14,864 nt of DNA, taken from the NCBI GenBank assembly GCA_036381835.1, contig DASVCA010000158.1:1-14864 (forward strand), given 5' to 3'. The notes beneath the pieces were generated by a model. It was not told where the DNA came from and did no database searches. It saw only the letters and a list, made by a program, of their open reading frames with translations. The stretch's first letter is position 1, and every line of letters begins with the position of its first letter. The stretch is from DASULK01 sp036381835. GTDB taxonomy: Bacteria > Actinomycetota > Actinomycetes > Mycobacteriales > Micromonosporaceae. Below, piece after piece: positions 6,894 through 14,315 of this stretch. The position numbers and the translations under genes were made by a program.

Positions 6894-8180
6894 TCAGAGC
6901 AACGGGTGGCGGACGATGTTCTCCTCCCGGCCGGGACCGACGCCGACCACCGAGATCCGGGCACCGCACAGCTGCTCAAGTCGCTCGATGTAACGGCGGG
7001 CGTTGTCCGGCAGCTCGTCCTCGGAGCGCACCTTGGAGATGTCCTCCCACCAACCGTCCATCTCCTCGTAGACCGGTACGGCGTGGTGGTAGGCGGTCTG
7101 GGTCATCGGCATCTCGTCGACCCGAACCCCGTCGATCTCGTAGCCCACGCAGATCGGCACCTTCGCCAGCCCGCTGAGCACATCCAGCTTCGTGATCACG
7201 AGGTCGGTGATGCCGTTCAGCCGGACGGCGTAACGCGCCACCACCGCATCGAACCAGCCGCAGCGGCGTTCCCGGCCGGTCGTGGTGCCGTACTCGCCGC
7301 CGACCTTGCGCAGATGCTCGCCGTGGTCGTCGAACAGTTCGGTGGGGAACGGTCCGGACCCCACCCGGGTGGTGTACGCCTTCGCCACACCGATGACCTT
7401 GCTCACCGCGGTCGGTGGGATCCCGGCGCCCACGCAGGCTCCGCCCGCGGTCGGATTCGACGAGGTCACGAACGGGTAGGTGCCGTGGTCCAGGTCGAGC
7501 ATGGTCGCCTGGGCGCCTTCCAGCAACACCGTCCGGCCGCGGTCCAACGCGTCCCACAGCATCGAGCGCGTATCGGCGATGTACGGCCGCAGCCGCTCGG
7601 CGTAGGCCAGGTACTCGTCGACCACCGCGTCGACGTCGATGGCCTTGCGGTTGTAGACCTTGACCAGGAGCTGGTTCTTCTCCCGCAGCACCAGCTCCAG
7701 CTTCTTCCGCAGGATGCCCGGGTCGAGCAGATCCTGGACGCGGATACCCATCCGCGCGACCTTGTCCCCGTACGCCGGGCCGATGCCGCGTCCGGTGGTG
7801 CCGATCCGTCGGGATCCGAGGTAGCGCTCCACGACGCGATCGAGGGCACGATGGTGCGGCATGATCAGGTGTGCGTCGGAGGAGATCCGCAGCCGGGAGA
7901 CGTCGACGCCCCGCTCGGCCAGACCGTCGATCTCGTCCAACAGCACCTTCGGATCGATCACCACGCCGTTGCCGATCACGATGACGGCATTCGGCGAGAG
8001 CGCACCGGAGGGCATCAGGTGCAGCGCGTACCGCTGCCCATCCGGCGTGATGACCGTGTGCCCGGCGTTGTTGCCGCCGGAGTACCGGACCACGTAGTCG
8101 ACCCGCTCGCCCAGCAGGTCGGTAACCTTGCCTTTGCCCTCGTCGCCCCACTGGGCACCGAGGAGCACAATCGCTGGCAT
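6894..8180 (-). CDS. purA: Adenylosuccinate synthetase
   Basis: A 428-residue enzyme of standard length. It uses GTP to join IMP and aspartate, giving adenylosuccinate, the first committed step to AMP. Seen: the phosphate-loop region GAQWGDEGKGK at residues 8-18 with catalytic Asp13, GGNNAGHTV with catalytic His41, TTGRGIGPAYGDK, the C-terminal Arg/Gly region GTTTGRERRCGWFD, and the guanine-contact TKLD. ATG at 8180 is chosen because the family begins at MPAIVLLGAQWGDEG; an upstream ATG at 8222 adds an unrelated Arg-rich tail. Purine genes purA and purD lie in tandem, but the hairpin between them and the 98-bp gap leave it open whether they share a transcript. It is divergent from the kinase-like gene at 8335, with a 154-bp shared upstream region. 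Confidence 0.97.
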   Translation of the reverse strand: MPAIVLLGAQWGDEGKGKVTDLLGERVDYVVRYSGGNNAGHTVITPDGQRYALHLMPSGALSPNAVIVIGNGVVIDPKVLLDEIDGLAERGVDVSRLRISSDAHLIMPHHRALDRVVERYLGSRRIGTTGRGIGPAYGDKVARMGIRVQDLLDPGILRKKLELVLREKNQLLVKVYNRKAIDVDAVVDEYLAYAERLRPYIADTRSMLWDALDRGRTVLLEGAQATMLDLDHGTYPFVTSSNPTAGGACVGAGIPPTAVSKVIGVAKAYTTRVGSGPFPTELFDDHGEHLRKVGGEYGTTTGRERRCGWFDAVVARYAVRLNGITDLVITKLDVLSGLAKVPICVGYEIDGVRVDEMPMTQTAYHHAVPVYEEMDGWWEDISKVRSEDELPDNARRYIERLEQLCGARISVVGVGPGREENIVRHPLL

Positions 8181-8209
8181 CTCTCTTACCCGCCTCCACG
8201 GGGCTCGGG

Positions 8210-8221
8210 TGCCAGGTGGCA
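8210..8221. promoter_or_regulatory. Short palindrome in the purA upstream region
   Basis: TGCCA-GG-TGGCA, two 5-bp arms, lies 30 bp upstream of purA in the 154-bp divergent gap shared with the gene at 8335. It could be a regulator site, but a palindrome this short is expected often in GC-rich DNA. No convincing -10/-35 pair was found in the gap. Confidence 0.2.
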
Positions 8222-8320
8222 ACCGCGCGGGGAGCCCGAGGTGTCAGGCTACAAGACATACGGGCCGACCGACGCGACCATGGCAGGTCGGGGCGGGGTG
8301 CGACGCCCGCGGTGAGAGGC

Positions 8321-8326
8321 AGGAGG
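8321..8326 (+). promoter_or_regulatory. Strong ribosome binding site that fixes a GTG start
   Basis: AGGAGG, a full Shine-Dalgarno match, sits 8 nt before GTG 8335. It argues against the in-frame ATG at 8128, which lies inside purA on the other strand. Confidence 0.8.
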
Positions 8327-8334
8327 CTCCTCGG

Positions 8335-9351
8335 GTGTACGACATCGTGCTGCTCACGTTGGAGGGCGGCCGGGACGCCGCACCGCCGAGCTGTGCAGAC
8401 GCCGACGGCGGCCACGGCTGCGGTGGCGGAATCTGCGGCCGGGCGCCTGCCGAGGACGCCACGGTGAGTGGCGGCGGGTGCGCCGCGCCGCGCGTGCCGG
8501 TGCTGGCCTGCACCGACGCGCTCACCGCAGCCGGCGCTCGGGTCGAGACGGTCACCGCGCGCTCCGACCGGGAGATCGACGAGGTGCTCGCACGGCTCGA
8601 CGCCGCGCCCCGCCCGGACGGGTTGACCTGGCCGGACGCCGACCACAAGACGCGCGTCGTCGTCGCCGCCGCCAACGACACGCAGCTACGCGCGGTGGTG
8701 CGTCGCATGGTGCGTCGATGGGCACCGCCCCCCAGCCGCCGGCCAGCCGACCTGGCGGACAACCGTACGATTCCCGACCTGCCGCCGATCGGTGTGCTGC
8801 CCCTGGATCCCGCCGGCGGTCCGACACCGCGTGACCTGGTCGCGCAACTCGGCCTGCCCCGCGACCCCGCCGAGGTAGCGGCGGCGGTGCTCGCCGGGCG
8901 GTCGCGCCGGCTCGACCTGCTGCGCAACGACGGTGGTTCGATCACCCTCGACGGGGCACTGCTCGGCGGGGCCGACGAGGCGGGTCGCCCGCTCGCCTGG
9001 CGGGCTCGGGTCGAGGTCGACGACACGGTTCTGTCCACCGGCGAGGAGCCGTTGTTGGCCTGCGCCGTCGGCAACGGGGGTGGCTACGCGGAGCTCGACG
9101 GCGTGTCCCTGCTCGCCGGGCCGGATCCCGCCGACGGCGTCGTCGAGGCCGCGGTGGCGGTACCGGTGACCGTGCGGACCGGCTGGCGCAAGTCCCGGGT
9201 ACGCCTTGAGGTGCGCCGTGCCCGGGGGCGGGCGGTCGCGGTGAACCCCCGAGATCGCGAGGTGCCCTTCGTGGACGACGGGGCGGTCGGCGAGCTGAGC
9301 CGCAAGCGTTCGTGGTGGATCGAGCCCGGCGGGTGGGCGCTTTACGGCTGA
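8335..9351 (+). CDS. Diacylglycerol-kinase-like protein with degenerate signature motifs
   Basis: A 338-residue protein. The order of segments recalls the diacylglycerol/lipid kinase (NAD-kinase-like) fold: a Rossmann-like N-domain, a strand leading to the glycine loop, GVLPL followed by a helix and LGLPRDPAEVAAAVLAGRSRRLDLL, then a C-terminal beta-rich domain. Yet the signature GGDGT is replaced by AANDT (residues 112-116), and the PxGTxND segment by PLDPAGGPTPRD (156-167). If the homology is right, normal phosphoryl transfer to lipid is unlikely, so it may bind a lipid or nucleotide without catalysis. An N-terminal Cys/Gly-rich insert (Cys20, 29, 34, 49, 59 and His27) could bind a metal. 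No signal peptide or membrane segment is seen. The C-terminus is basic (GWRKSRVRLEVRRARGR). The start is GTG, set by AGGAGG. It is 108 bp upstream of the MinD-like gene on the same strand. Confidence 0.72.
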   Translation: MYDIVLLTLEGGRDAAPPSCADADGGHGCGGGICGRAPAEDATVSGGGCAAPRVPVLACTDALTAAGARVETVTARSDREIDEVLARLDAAPRPDGLTWPDADHKTRVVVAAANDTQLRAVVRRMVRRWAPPPSRRPADLADNRTIPDLPPIGVLPLDPAGGPTPRDLVAQLGLPRDPAEVAAAVLAGRSRRLDLLRNDGGSITLDGALLGGADEAGRPLAWRARVEVDDTVLSTGEEPLLACAVGNGGGYAELDGVSLLAGPDPADGVVEAAVAVPVTVRTGWRKSRVRLEVRRARGRAVAVNPRDREVPFVDDGAVGELSRKRSWWIEPGGWALYG

Positions 9352-9459
9352 TCAGCCGAACTGGACGTTTGCGGCCCGTTTCGCGGCACCCATCGGGCGC
9401 GCATCGCCGCTTATCCTCGGACGGGATCAGCATCTCGGGCGGGATGAGCGGAGATCACG

Positions 9460-10974
9460 ATGTCGGACCACTATCCCAACCGGACCGGCGAGTCGGAGCA
9501 CGACCTGCCGCAGATCGAGCCCCCGTGGTCGCCGGATGGGTCGGCGAGCGGTTCGGAGTCGGCCTGGGCGGCCGAGTCGGCCGACGGCGACGCACCGAAC
9601 GAGTCGGGTGCCCGGCACTCGCCTTGGGATTCGCCGCCCCAACGTGCCGCGGCGGAGCAGCCCGCGCAACAAGCACCACAGCAGCACGCGTCGGCACCGG
9701 CCGAACCCCCGGCGTGGGCCGCACCGACCCAGGCGGTGCCGCTCGCGGCGGCTCCGGTGCCTCCGCCCTCGCCGACCCGATCGCCACCGCCCACTCCACC
9801 CCAGACGGTGCCACCACCGGCGTGGGCTCCCGAGCACGACACCAGGTCCTGGCCGACCCTGCAGACGGGCCACTCGGAGGTCTCGCCCGGCGTGGTCCCG
9901 GTGCCGCAACGCCCCTACCCGGAGGCGGACGGGGTGCACCGGGTGCCCACCCAGCCGGCGGGGCCGACTCCCTCGGCCCCGCCGGGATCCCCCGCACCGA
10001 CCTGGCCGAGCGCCGACCCACAGCCCGGCTGGCCGGCGGGCGGGGCGCCGACCGCGGACGACTTCGCCCGACGTCGAGCGCCTCGTCCGATTAGTCCGGT
10101 GGCGCAGACGGGCATGCGGGCTGCCGTCAACCGCGCCACGTTGGGACTGCTGCGTCTTCCGCCGAGCCGTCACGAACGCGAGATGGCACGCGACATCGAG
10201 ATGATCCGCCGCAACTTCGGTGGACTACGGCAGGTGACCGTGGTGAATCCGAAGGGCGGCGCCGGCAAGACGGTCGCGATCCTGCTGCTCGCGATGACCT
10301 TCGGGCAGAAGCGCGGGGGATACGTGCTGGCCTGGGACAACAACGAGACCCAGGGCACTCTCGGCATGCGCGCCCAACAGGATTTCCACTCGCGAACGGT
10401 TCGCGACCTTCTGCGCGACCTGCAGCAGTTCAAGGGTGCGCACGGGCGGGTCGGTGACCTGTCGCAGTATGTGCGGTCGCAGGGCGAGGCCATGTTCGAC
10501 GTGCTGGCGTCCGACGAGTCGGCGACCGCCGGGGAGATGCTGACGGCGGCCGCGTTCGCGGAGATCCGGGACGTCGTCAGCCGCTTCTATAAGTTGATCT
10601 TCGTGGACACCGGCAACAACGTGCGGGCGCAGAACTGGCAGGCGGCGATCGACGCGACCGACCAGCTCGTGGTGACGATGTCGGCCCGCAACGACTCGGC
10701 GGAGACGGCGGCGCGGATGCTCGACCACCTGGAGCAGAGCGGCCGCCAGCGGCTGGTCCGGCAGGCGGTGAGCGTGGTGTCCATGCCGCCCTCCCGCAAG
10801 GAGATCGATCTCCCCGCGATTCAGCAGCACTTCGCGGCCCGGACGAGGGCAGTACTGCTGGCCCCGTACGAGCCGCTGCTCGACAGCGGTGAGCCGATCC
10901 GGTACGGCGGGCTGTCGTCACGGACCCGCAACGCGTGGCTGAAGATCGCGGCAGCGGTCGCGGAGGGCCTCTAG
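9460..10974 (+). CDS. MinD/ParA-type ATPase with long Pro-rich N-terminus
   Basis: A 504-residue protein in two parts. Residues 1 to about 210 are low complexity, dominated by Pro, Ala, Ser and acidic residues, and probably disordered. From about 230 a ParA/MinD-type P-loop domain follows: deviant Walker A NPKGGAGKT (263-271, with signature Lys265 and Lys270), WDNNETQGTLGMR as the next conserved loop, IFVDTGNN as Walker B, and a C-terminal helical end. Known: such ATPases dimerise on ATP and position DNA, membranes or protein complexes; EspI-type proteins of type VII secretion loci share the Pro-rich plus MinD layout. No parB, minC or ESX gene is in the window, so the job is open. ATG 9460 has GGAG (9450-9453) at 6-nt spacing. 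The function 'chromosome partitioning' would be over-reading. Confidence 0.85.
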   Translation: MSDHYPNRTGESEHDLPQIEPPWSPDGSASGSESAWAAESADGDAPNESGARHSPWDSPPQRAAAEQPAQQAPQQHASAPAEPPAWAAPTQAVPLAAAPVPPPSPTRSPPPTPPQTVPPPAWAPEHDTRSWPTLQTGHSEVSPGVVPVPQRPYPEADGVHRVPTQPAGPTPSAPPGSPAPTWPSADPQPGWPAGGAPTADDFARRRAPRPISPVAQTGMRAAVNRATLGLLRLPPSRHEREMARDIEMIRRNFGGLRQVTVVNPKGGAGKTVAILLLAMTFGQKRGGYVLAWDNNETQGTLGMRAQQDFHSRTVRDLLRDLQQFKGAHGRVGDLSQYVRSQGEAMFDVLASDESATAGEMLTAAAFAEIRDVVSRFYKLIFVDTGNNVRAQNWQAAIDATDQLVVTMSARNDSAETAARMLDHLEQSGRQRLVRQAVSVVSMPPSRKEIDLPAIQQHFAARTRAVLLAPYEPLLDSGEPIRYGGLSSRTRNAWLKIAAAVAEGL

Positions 10975-10998
10975 GCCGGCCGGGGAAGCCGCCGGCCC

Positions 10999-11030
10999 CG
11001 GCGGTTCGGCCCGTGCGGGCCGAACCGCCG
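10999..11030. terminator. Bidirectional hairpin terminator between the MinD-like gene and DUF3151
   Basis: CGGCGGTTCGGCCC (10999-11012) pairs perfectly over 14 bp with GGGCCGAACCGCCG (11017-11030) across the 4-nt loop GTGC. It sits in the 64-bp gap between two convergent stop codons, 24 bp after one and 8 bp before the other. A second GC tract just upstream (GCCGCCGGCCCCGGC region) may compete in folding. Confidence 0.75.
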
Positions 11031-11038
11031 AATCGGGG

Positions 11039-11470
11039 TCAGCGACTGCCGGCCAGGGCGTCCCAGGCGGTCGGGTCGCAGTCGCGCAGGAACTGGGCGC
11101 AGCGGGCCGCCTCATCCGCCTCGCCGATACGGTCCGCGGTTCGCGACAACAGGTGCAGGCAGCGCAGGAACCCACGGTTGGGCAGGTGTGACCAGGGCAC
11201 CGGTCCGTGACCGCGCCAGCCGTTTCGGCGCAGCTGGTCCAGCCCTCGGTGGTAGCCGGTTCGCGCGTAGGCGTAGGCGGGGATGATCTCTCCGGCGGCC
11301 AAGGCGCGCGCGGCCAGGGCTGCCCAGGCGGCGCTGTATGTCGGATAGCGCGCAGCGACGGAGGCGTACGCCTCGTCGGTGTCGGCCTGCTTGGCGGCGG
11401 CCAGTGCGGCCTCGGCTTCCTCCTGGGCGGGTAGCAGAGTTGGCGGGGGCTCAGGCATCAGGTTCCGCAT
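11039..11470 (-). CDS. DUF3151 family protein
   Basis: A 143-residue helical protein of unknown function. Seen: an N-terminal NLMPEPPPTLLP followed by an Ala/Glu-rich repeat-like helical region (EEAEAALAAAKQADTDEAYASVAARYP), then SAAWAALAARALAAGEIIPAYAYARTGYHRGLDQLRRNGWRGHGPVPW, with two Cys near LRCLHLL and AARCAQFLRDCDP towards the end. The helix pairs resemble TPR-like packing, consistent with protein binding; this is inference. The DUF3151 assignment rests on the fba neighbourhood and the characteristic YHRGLDQLRRNGWRG region, from memory of actinobacterial genomes, where this gene lies close to fba (also in mycobacteria). An in-frame ATG at 11458 is an alternative start. Expression could share the fba transcript, though a hairpin lies in between. 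Confidence 0.85.
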   Translation of the reverse strand: MRNLMPEPPPTLLPAQEEAEAALAAAKQADTDEAYASVAARYPTYSAAWAALAARALAAGEIIPAYAYARTGYHRGLDQLRRNGWRGHGPVPWSHLPNRGFLRCLHLLSRTADRIGEADEAARCAQFLRDCDPTAWDALAGSR

Positions 11471-11628
11471 TCAGATCATTCAACCCGCACGGATGGCTCG
11501 TGAGAAGAGAACGGACCACAGATATAGGCTGAACGGTTGAGGCATTCCTCACGCGACCGGACGGTGTTCGGGCAAGCCCGGTACCGGTAGAAATAGAGGT
11601 CTCCGGAGCCTCCCCAGGACCCGGTAGC
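11471..11628. other. Structured spacer between fba and DUF3151, possible leader or small RNA
   Basis: About 160 bp without a convincing gene, holding several small inverted repeats: GAGG-CATT-CCTC (around 11540), GGGC-AA-GCCC (around 11568), CCGGTACCGG (11579-11588 region) and CTCCGGAG (11601-11608 region). On the minus strand it would be a leader of DUF3151; on the plus strand a short RNA could run through it into the terminator at 11629-11659. A 62-codon minus-strand frame (11476-11664) crosses it but overlaps the terminator. I cannot name an RNA family. A TATAGG at about 11522 could be a -10 element, without a good -35. Confidence 0.3.
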
Positions 11629-11659
11629 AAAGCCCGGCGGTTTGGTGCCGCCGGGCTTT
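11629..11659. terminator. Intrinsic terminator after fba, good on both strands
   Basis: AAAGCCCGGCGG (11629-11640) pairs perfectly over 12 bp with CCGCCGGGCTTT (11648-11659), loop TTTGGTG. The arms end in A3/T3, so on each strand the stem closes with a short T-run, the most classical terminator of the window. On the minus strand it lies 27 bp after the fba stop. On the plus strand it would end any transcript from the spacer at 11471-11628. Confidence 0.82.
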
Positions 11660-11685
11660 CTCACTTCCTCAACTTCCGGAACCGG

Positions 11686-12711
<1,026 letters not shown>

Positions 12712-12987
12712 CGCGAACGCTCCTTACTAACCGCTCTGGCCGTGTCGGCCGCTGTGCCTTCCGGGTGCGCCGGACCGCGCGTCCTTCGGCCGTCAGTATC
12801 CCGCAGGATCTCTGATCGAGGAATCTGACCCGCGATGACGGGAAGGCCGAACTCCCTCGATCACATCCTGTCACCATTCATCAGGTGCGGGGGAACGGTT
12901 CGGGCGACTGCTCCGGCGACCGGAAGCGAGCGAGCCGGGCACCCCGTACCGTTGACACCACCACTTTCGCAACGGAAGGAGTCGGCG
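12712..12987. promoter_or_regulatory. Divergent promoter region of fba and the small acidic gene
   Basis: A 276-bp gap, the longest in the window. It holds the fba ribosome binding site (AAGGAG, 12720-12725, minus strand), a possible fba -10 (GATACT, minus strand 12795-12800) and the ribosome binding site of the small acidic gene (GGAAGGAG, 12974-12981). A plus-strand frame open from ATG 12835 runs into the acidic gene, but its Arg/Pro/Ser-rich prefix has no ribosome binding site and is composed unlike the acidic part. I see no strong palindrome here. Confidence 0.45.
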
Positions 12988-13203
12988 ATGGGCCAGCCCG
13001 AGGAGGAATTCGTCCCCAGGGAACCGCTCAGCCTGAACGAGCGTGATCCGGAGGCCTCTGAGCCTGACGCCTTCGAACAGGCAATCGTGGTCGGCCCGAC
13101 CGAGGAGGAGGTCGAGGTGCACCGTGGGATGGAAGTCTCCGACTGGGACGCCATAGAGCAGGCCCAGGTGGTCAACATCGACGACGAGGACGATTACCGC
13201 TAA
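12988..13203 (+). CDS. Small very acidic protein with internal repeat, function unknown
   Basis: I do not recognise a named family. The 71-residue protein is strongly acidic, with about a third Asp/Glu, and ends in DDEDDYR. It has an internal repeat: DAFEQAIVV (residues 27-35) and DAIEQAQVV (54-62), 27 residues apart. No Cys, signal peptide or membrane segment is seen. The start ATG 12988 is set by GGAAGGAG (12974-12981) at 6-nt spacing. It is divergent from fba and convergent with the arsR-type gene, and so is probably a single-gene transcript. Short acidic proteins with xDAxEQAxxV blocks and DDEDxYR-like tails seem common in actinomycetes as far as I recall, but no role is known to me. The strong ribosome binding site and clear composition support a real gene. 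Confidence 0.75.
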   Translation: MGQPEEEFVPREPLSLNERDPEASEPDAFEQAIVVGPTEEEVEVHRGMEVSDWDAIEQAQVVNIDDEDDYR

Positions 13204-13218
13204 CGGTGGCGCGAAGCT

Positions 13219-13270
13219 CCGCCGGCACGGTGGGCAGCTCGGTTCGAGACTTCGCCAGCCGTGCCGGCGG
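13219..13270. terminator. Bidirectional terminator candidate between the acidic gene and arsR-type gene
   Basis: CCGCCGGCACGG (13219-13230) pairs perfectly over 12 bp with CCGTGCCGGCGG (13259-13270), with a 28-nt loop. Flanking AACGG/CCGTT bases can extend the stem imperfectly. It lies in the 76-bp gap between convergent stop codons. The large loop makes it less typical than the other terminators. Confidence 0.6.
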
Positions 13271-13279
13271 GCGCCGTTG

Positions 13280-13648
13280 TCAACGGGACTTCTTGGTGGC
13301 CCGCTTCCGCGGCGGGGTCAGCAGGTCGGCGATCGTCGCGATCGCGGAGGGCACCAGGCGGTAGTAGGCCCACACCCCCCGCTTCTCCCGCTCGAGCAGA
13401 CCAGCTTCGGTAAGGATGCGCAGGTGGTGGCTCACCGTCGGCTGAGACAGGCCCAGCGGCGCGGTGAGGTCGCAGACGCAAGCCTCACCCTCCGGAGCGG
13501 ACTGGATGAGGCTCAGCAGTCGCAGCCGAGCGGGGTCGGCGAGAGCTTTGAGCACCCCCGCCAGTCGCTCGGCGTCGGCACGTTCAATCGGCTCGCCGGC
13601 CAGCGGCGAGATTTGCGGCATTGAGGCTTCGGCCAACGCAGTTCTCAC
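13280..13648 (-). CDS. ArsR/SmtB-family transcriptional regulator with CVCDL motif
   Basis: A 122-residue winged-helix repressor. Seen: the entry helix ADAERLAGVLKALADPARLRLLSLI (about 24-48), the metal-binding helix with Cys57-Val-Cys59-Asp-Leu, the recognition helix SQPTVSHHLRILTEAGLL (about 68-85), the wing REKRGVWAYYRL, and a basic tail ending in RKRATKKSR. CVCDL matches the arsenic-site (As(III)) version of the family, whose members leave DNA when they bind metalloid. GTG 13648 is chosen because GGAAGGA lies 8 nt upstream on the minus strand (13657-13663); in-frame ATGs at 13696 and 13621 lack this. It is 66 bp downstream of pyrE. No arsenic pump or reductase gene is in the window, so the target is unknown. 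ArsR naming is by family. Confidence 0.9.
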   Translation of the reverse strand: MRTALAEASMPQISPLAGEPIERADAERLAGVLKALADPARLRLLSLIQSAPEGEACVCDLTAPLGLSQPTVSHHLRILTEAGLLEREKRGVWAYYRLVPSAIATIADLLTPPRKRATKKSR

Positions 13649-13656
13649 GTTATCAA

Positions 13657-13663
13657 TCCTTCC
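13657..13663 (-). promoter_or_regulatory. Ribosome binding site fixing the arsR-type GTG start
   Basis: GGAAGGA on the minus strand, 8 nt before GTG 13648. It decides between the three possible starts. The surrounding 13640-13720 is markedly more AT-rich than the rest of the window and has two direct TATCAA hexamers (13651-13656 and 13688-13693) that could be regulator half-sites. Confidence 0.7.
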
Positions 13664-13714
13664 ACCGATGGCATCGAATTGCCTGCATATCAACAAACCC
13701 GAATGGGCAAACTT

Positions 13715-14254
13715 TTACGCCATTAGGTCGAGGTCTGCCAGGGAATACGCGGCACGATAGGACAGCCCAGCGGCTCGAACCGCATCACCGGCACCTCTAT
13801 CTACGATAACCGCTACCCCTACGACCTCGGCGCCCGCATTGCGTAATACCTCGACAGCGGTAAGCACACTGCTACCGGTGGTAGAGGTGTCCTCGACCGC
13901 CAGTACGCGCCGGCCCGCCACATCCGGTCCCTCGATCCGCCGCTGCAGACCGTGGGTCTTCTCCGCCTTGCGCACCACGAACGCGTCCAGGTGTCGCCCG
14001 CTCGCGGCAGCGGCGTGCAGCATCGACGTGGCGACCGGGTCAGCCCCTAAGGTCAGGCCGCCGACGGCATCGAAGTCCCAGTCCGCCGTCAGGTCGAGCA
14101 TCACCCGCCCGACGAGCGGCGCGGCGGCGTGATGCAACGTGACTCGGCGAAGGTCGATATACCAGTCCGCTTCCCGACCCGACGAGAGCACCACCCGACC
14201 GTGCACGACGGCTAGTTCAGCGATGAATTTACGCAGGTCGTCGCGGTCACCCAT
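13715..14254 (-). CDS. pyrE: Orotate phosphoribosyltransferase
   Basis: A 179-residue enzyme, the same length as mycobacterial PyrE. It transfers the phosphoribosyl group of PRPP to orotate, giving orotidine 5'-phosphate in de novo pyrimidine synthesis. Seen: VVHGRVVLSSGREADWYIDLRR (18-37 core), GGLTLGADPVATSMLHAAA, FVVRKAEKTHGLQRRIEG (flexible-loop lysines), and the PRPP-binding motif VLAVEDTSTTGSS (117-129). The ATG at 14254 gives the expected family N-terminus (MGDRDDLRKFIAEL); the longer frame upstream has no similarity. No clear ribosome binding site is seen. The upstream short-chain dehydrogenase ends 61 bp before it and the arsR-type gene follows after 66 bp, so the three may be co-transcribed. 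Confidence 0.95.
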   Translation of the reverse strand: MGDRDDLRKFIAELAVVHGRVVLSSGREADWYIDLRRVTLHHAAAPLVGRVMLDLTADWDFDAVGGLTLGADPVATSMLHAAAASGRHLDAFVVRKAEKTHGLQRRIEGPDVAGRRVLAVEDTSTTGSSVLTAVEVLRNAGAEVVGVAVIVDRGAGDAVRAAGLSYRAAYSLADLDLMA

Positions 14255-14315
14255 GGGGCAAAGGGTACTGGTCGAAGCTGAGCGCCGACGCCGGGTTCGG
14301 AAAGAGTGCGCTACG

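Noticed and set aside
6796..6969. Extended N-terminus of purD
   Set aside because: It would pass through the inverted repeat and into the 3' end of purA; the family begins at GTG 6795.
5569..6993. A 474-codon plus-strand frame opposite purD
   Set aside because: Low-complexity Gly/Arg/Val translation, antisense to a certain purD; no motif or ribosome binding site.
8128..8334. N-terminal extension of the kinase-like gene from ATG 8128
   Set aside because: It overlaps the start of purA on the other strand and its sequence is Arg/Pro-rich; AGGAGG at 8321 sets the start at GTG 8335.
6906..8646. Long frames on both strands (6906-8315 plus; 6976-8646 minus) across purA
   Set aside because: Both are shadows of purA and its neighbour; purA has intact catalytic motifs in another frame.
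9460..10090. Pro/Ala-rich region as repeat DNA or a frameshifted gene
   Set aside because: Same frame as the ATPase domain, with start and ribosome binding site in place; low complexity but coding.
11476..11664. A 62-codon minus-strand gene between fba and DUF3151
   Set aside because: It starts inside the fba terminator stem, lacks a ribosome binding site and shows no recognisable family; kept only as part of the spacer discussion.
12952..12957. TTGACA as a -35 promoter element of the small acidic gene
   Set aside because: A -10 at normal spacing would fall on the ribosome binding site (around 12975-12980), which has no TAnnnT match; probably chance.
12835..12987. Longer version of the small acidic protein from ATG 12835
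   Set aside because: The prefix has no ribosome binding site and a different composition; GGAAGGAG before ATG 12988 is strong.
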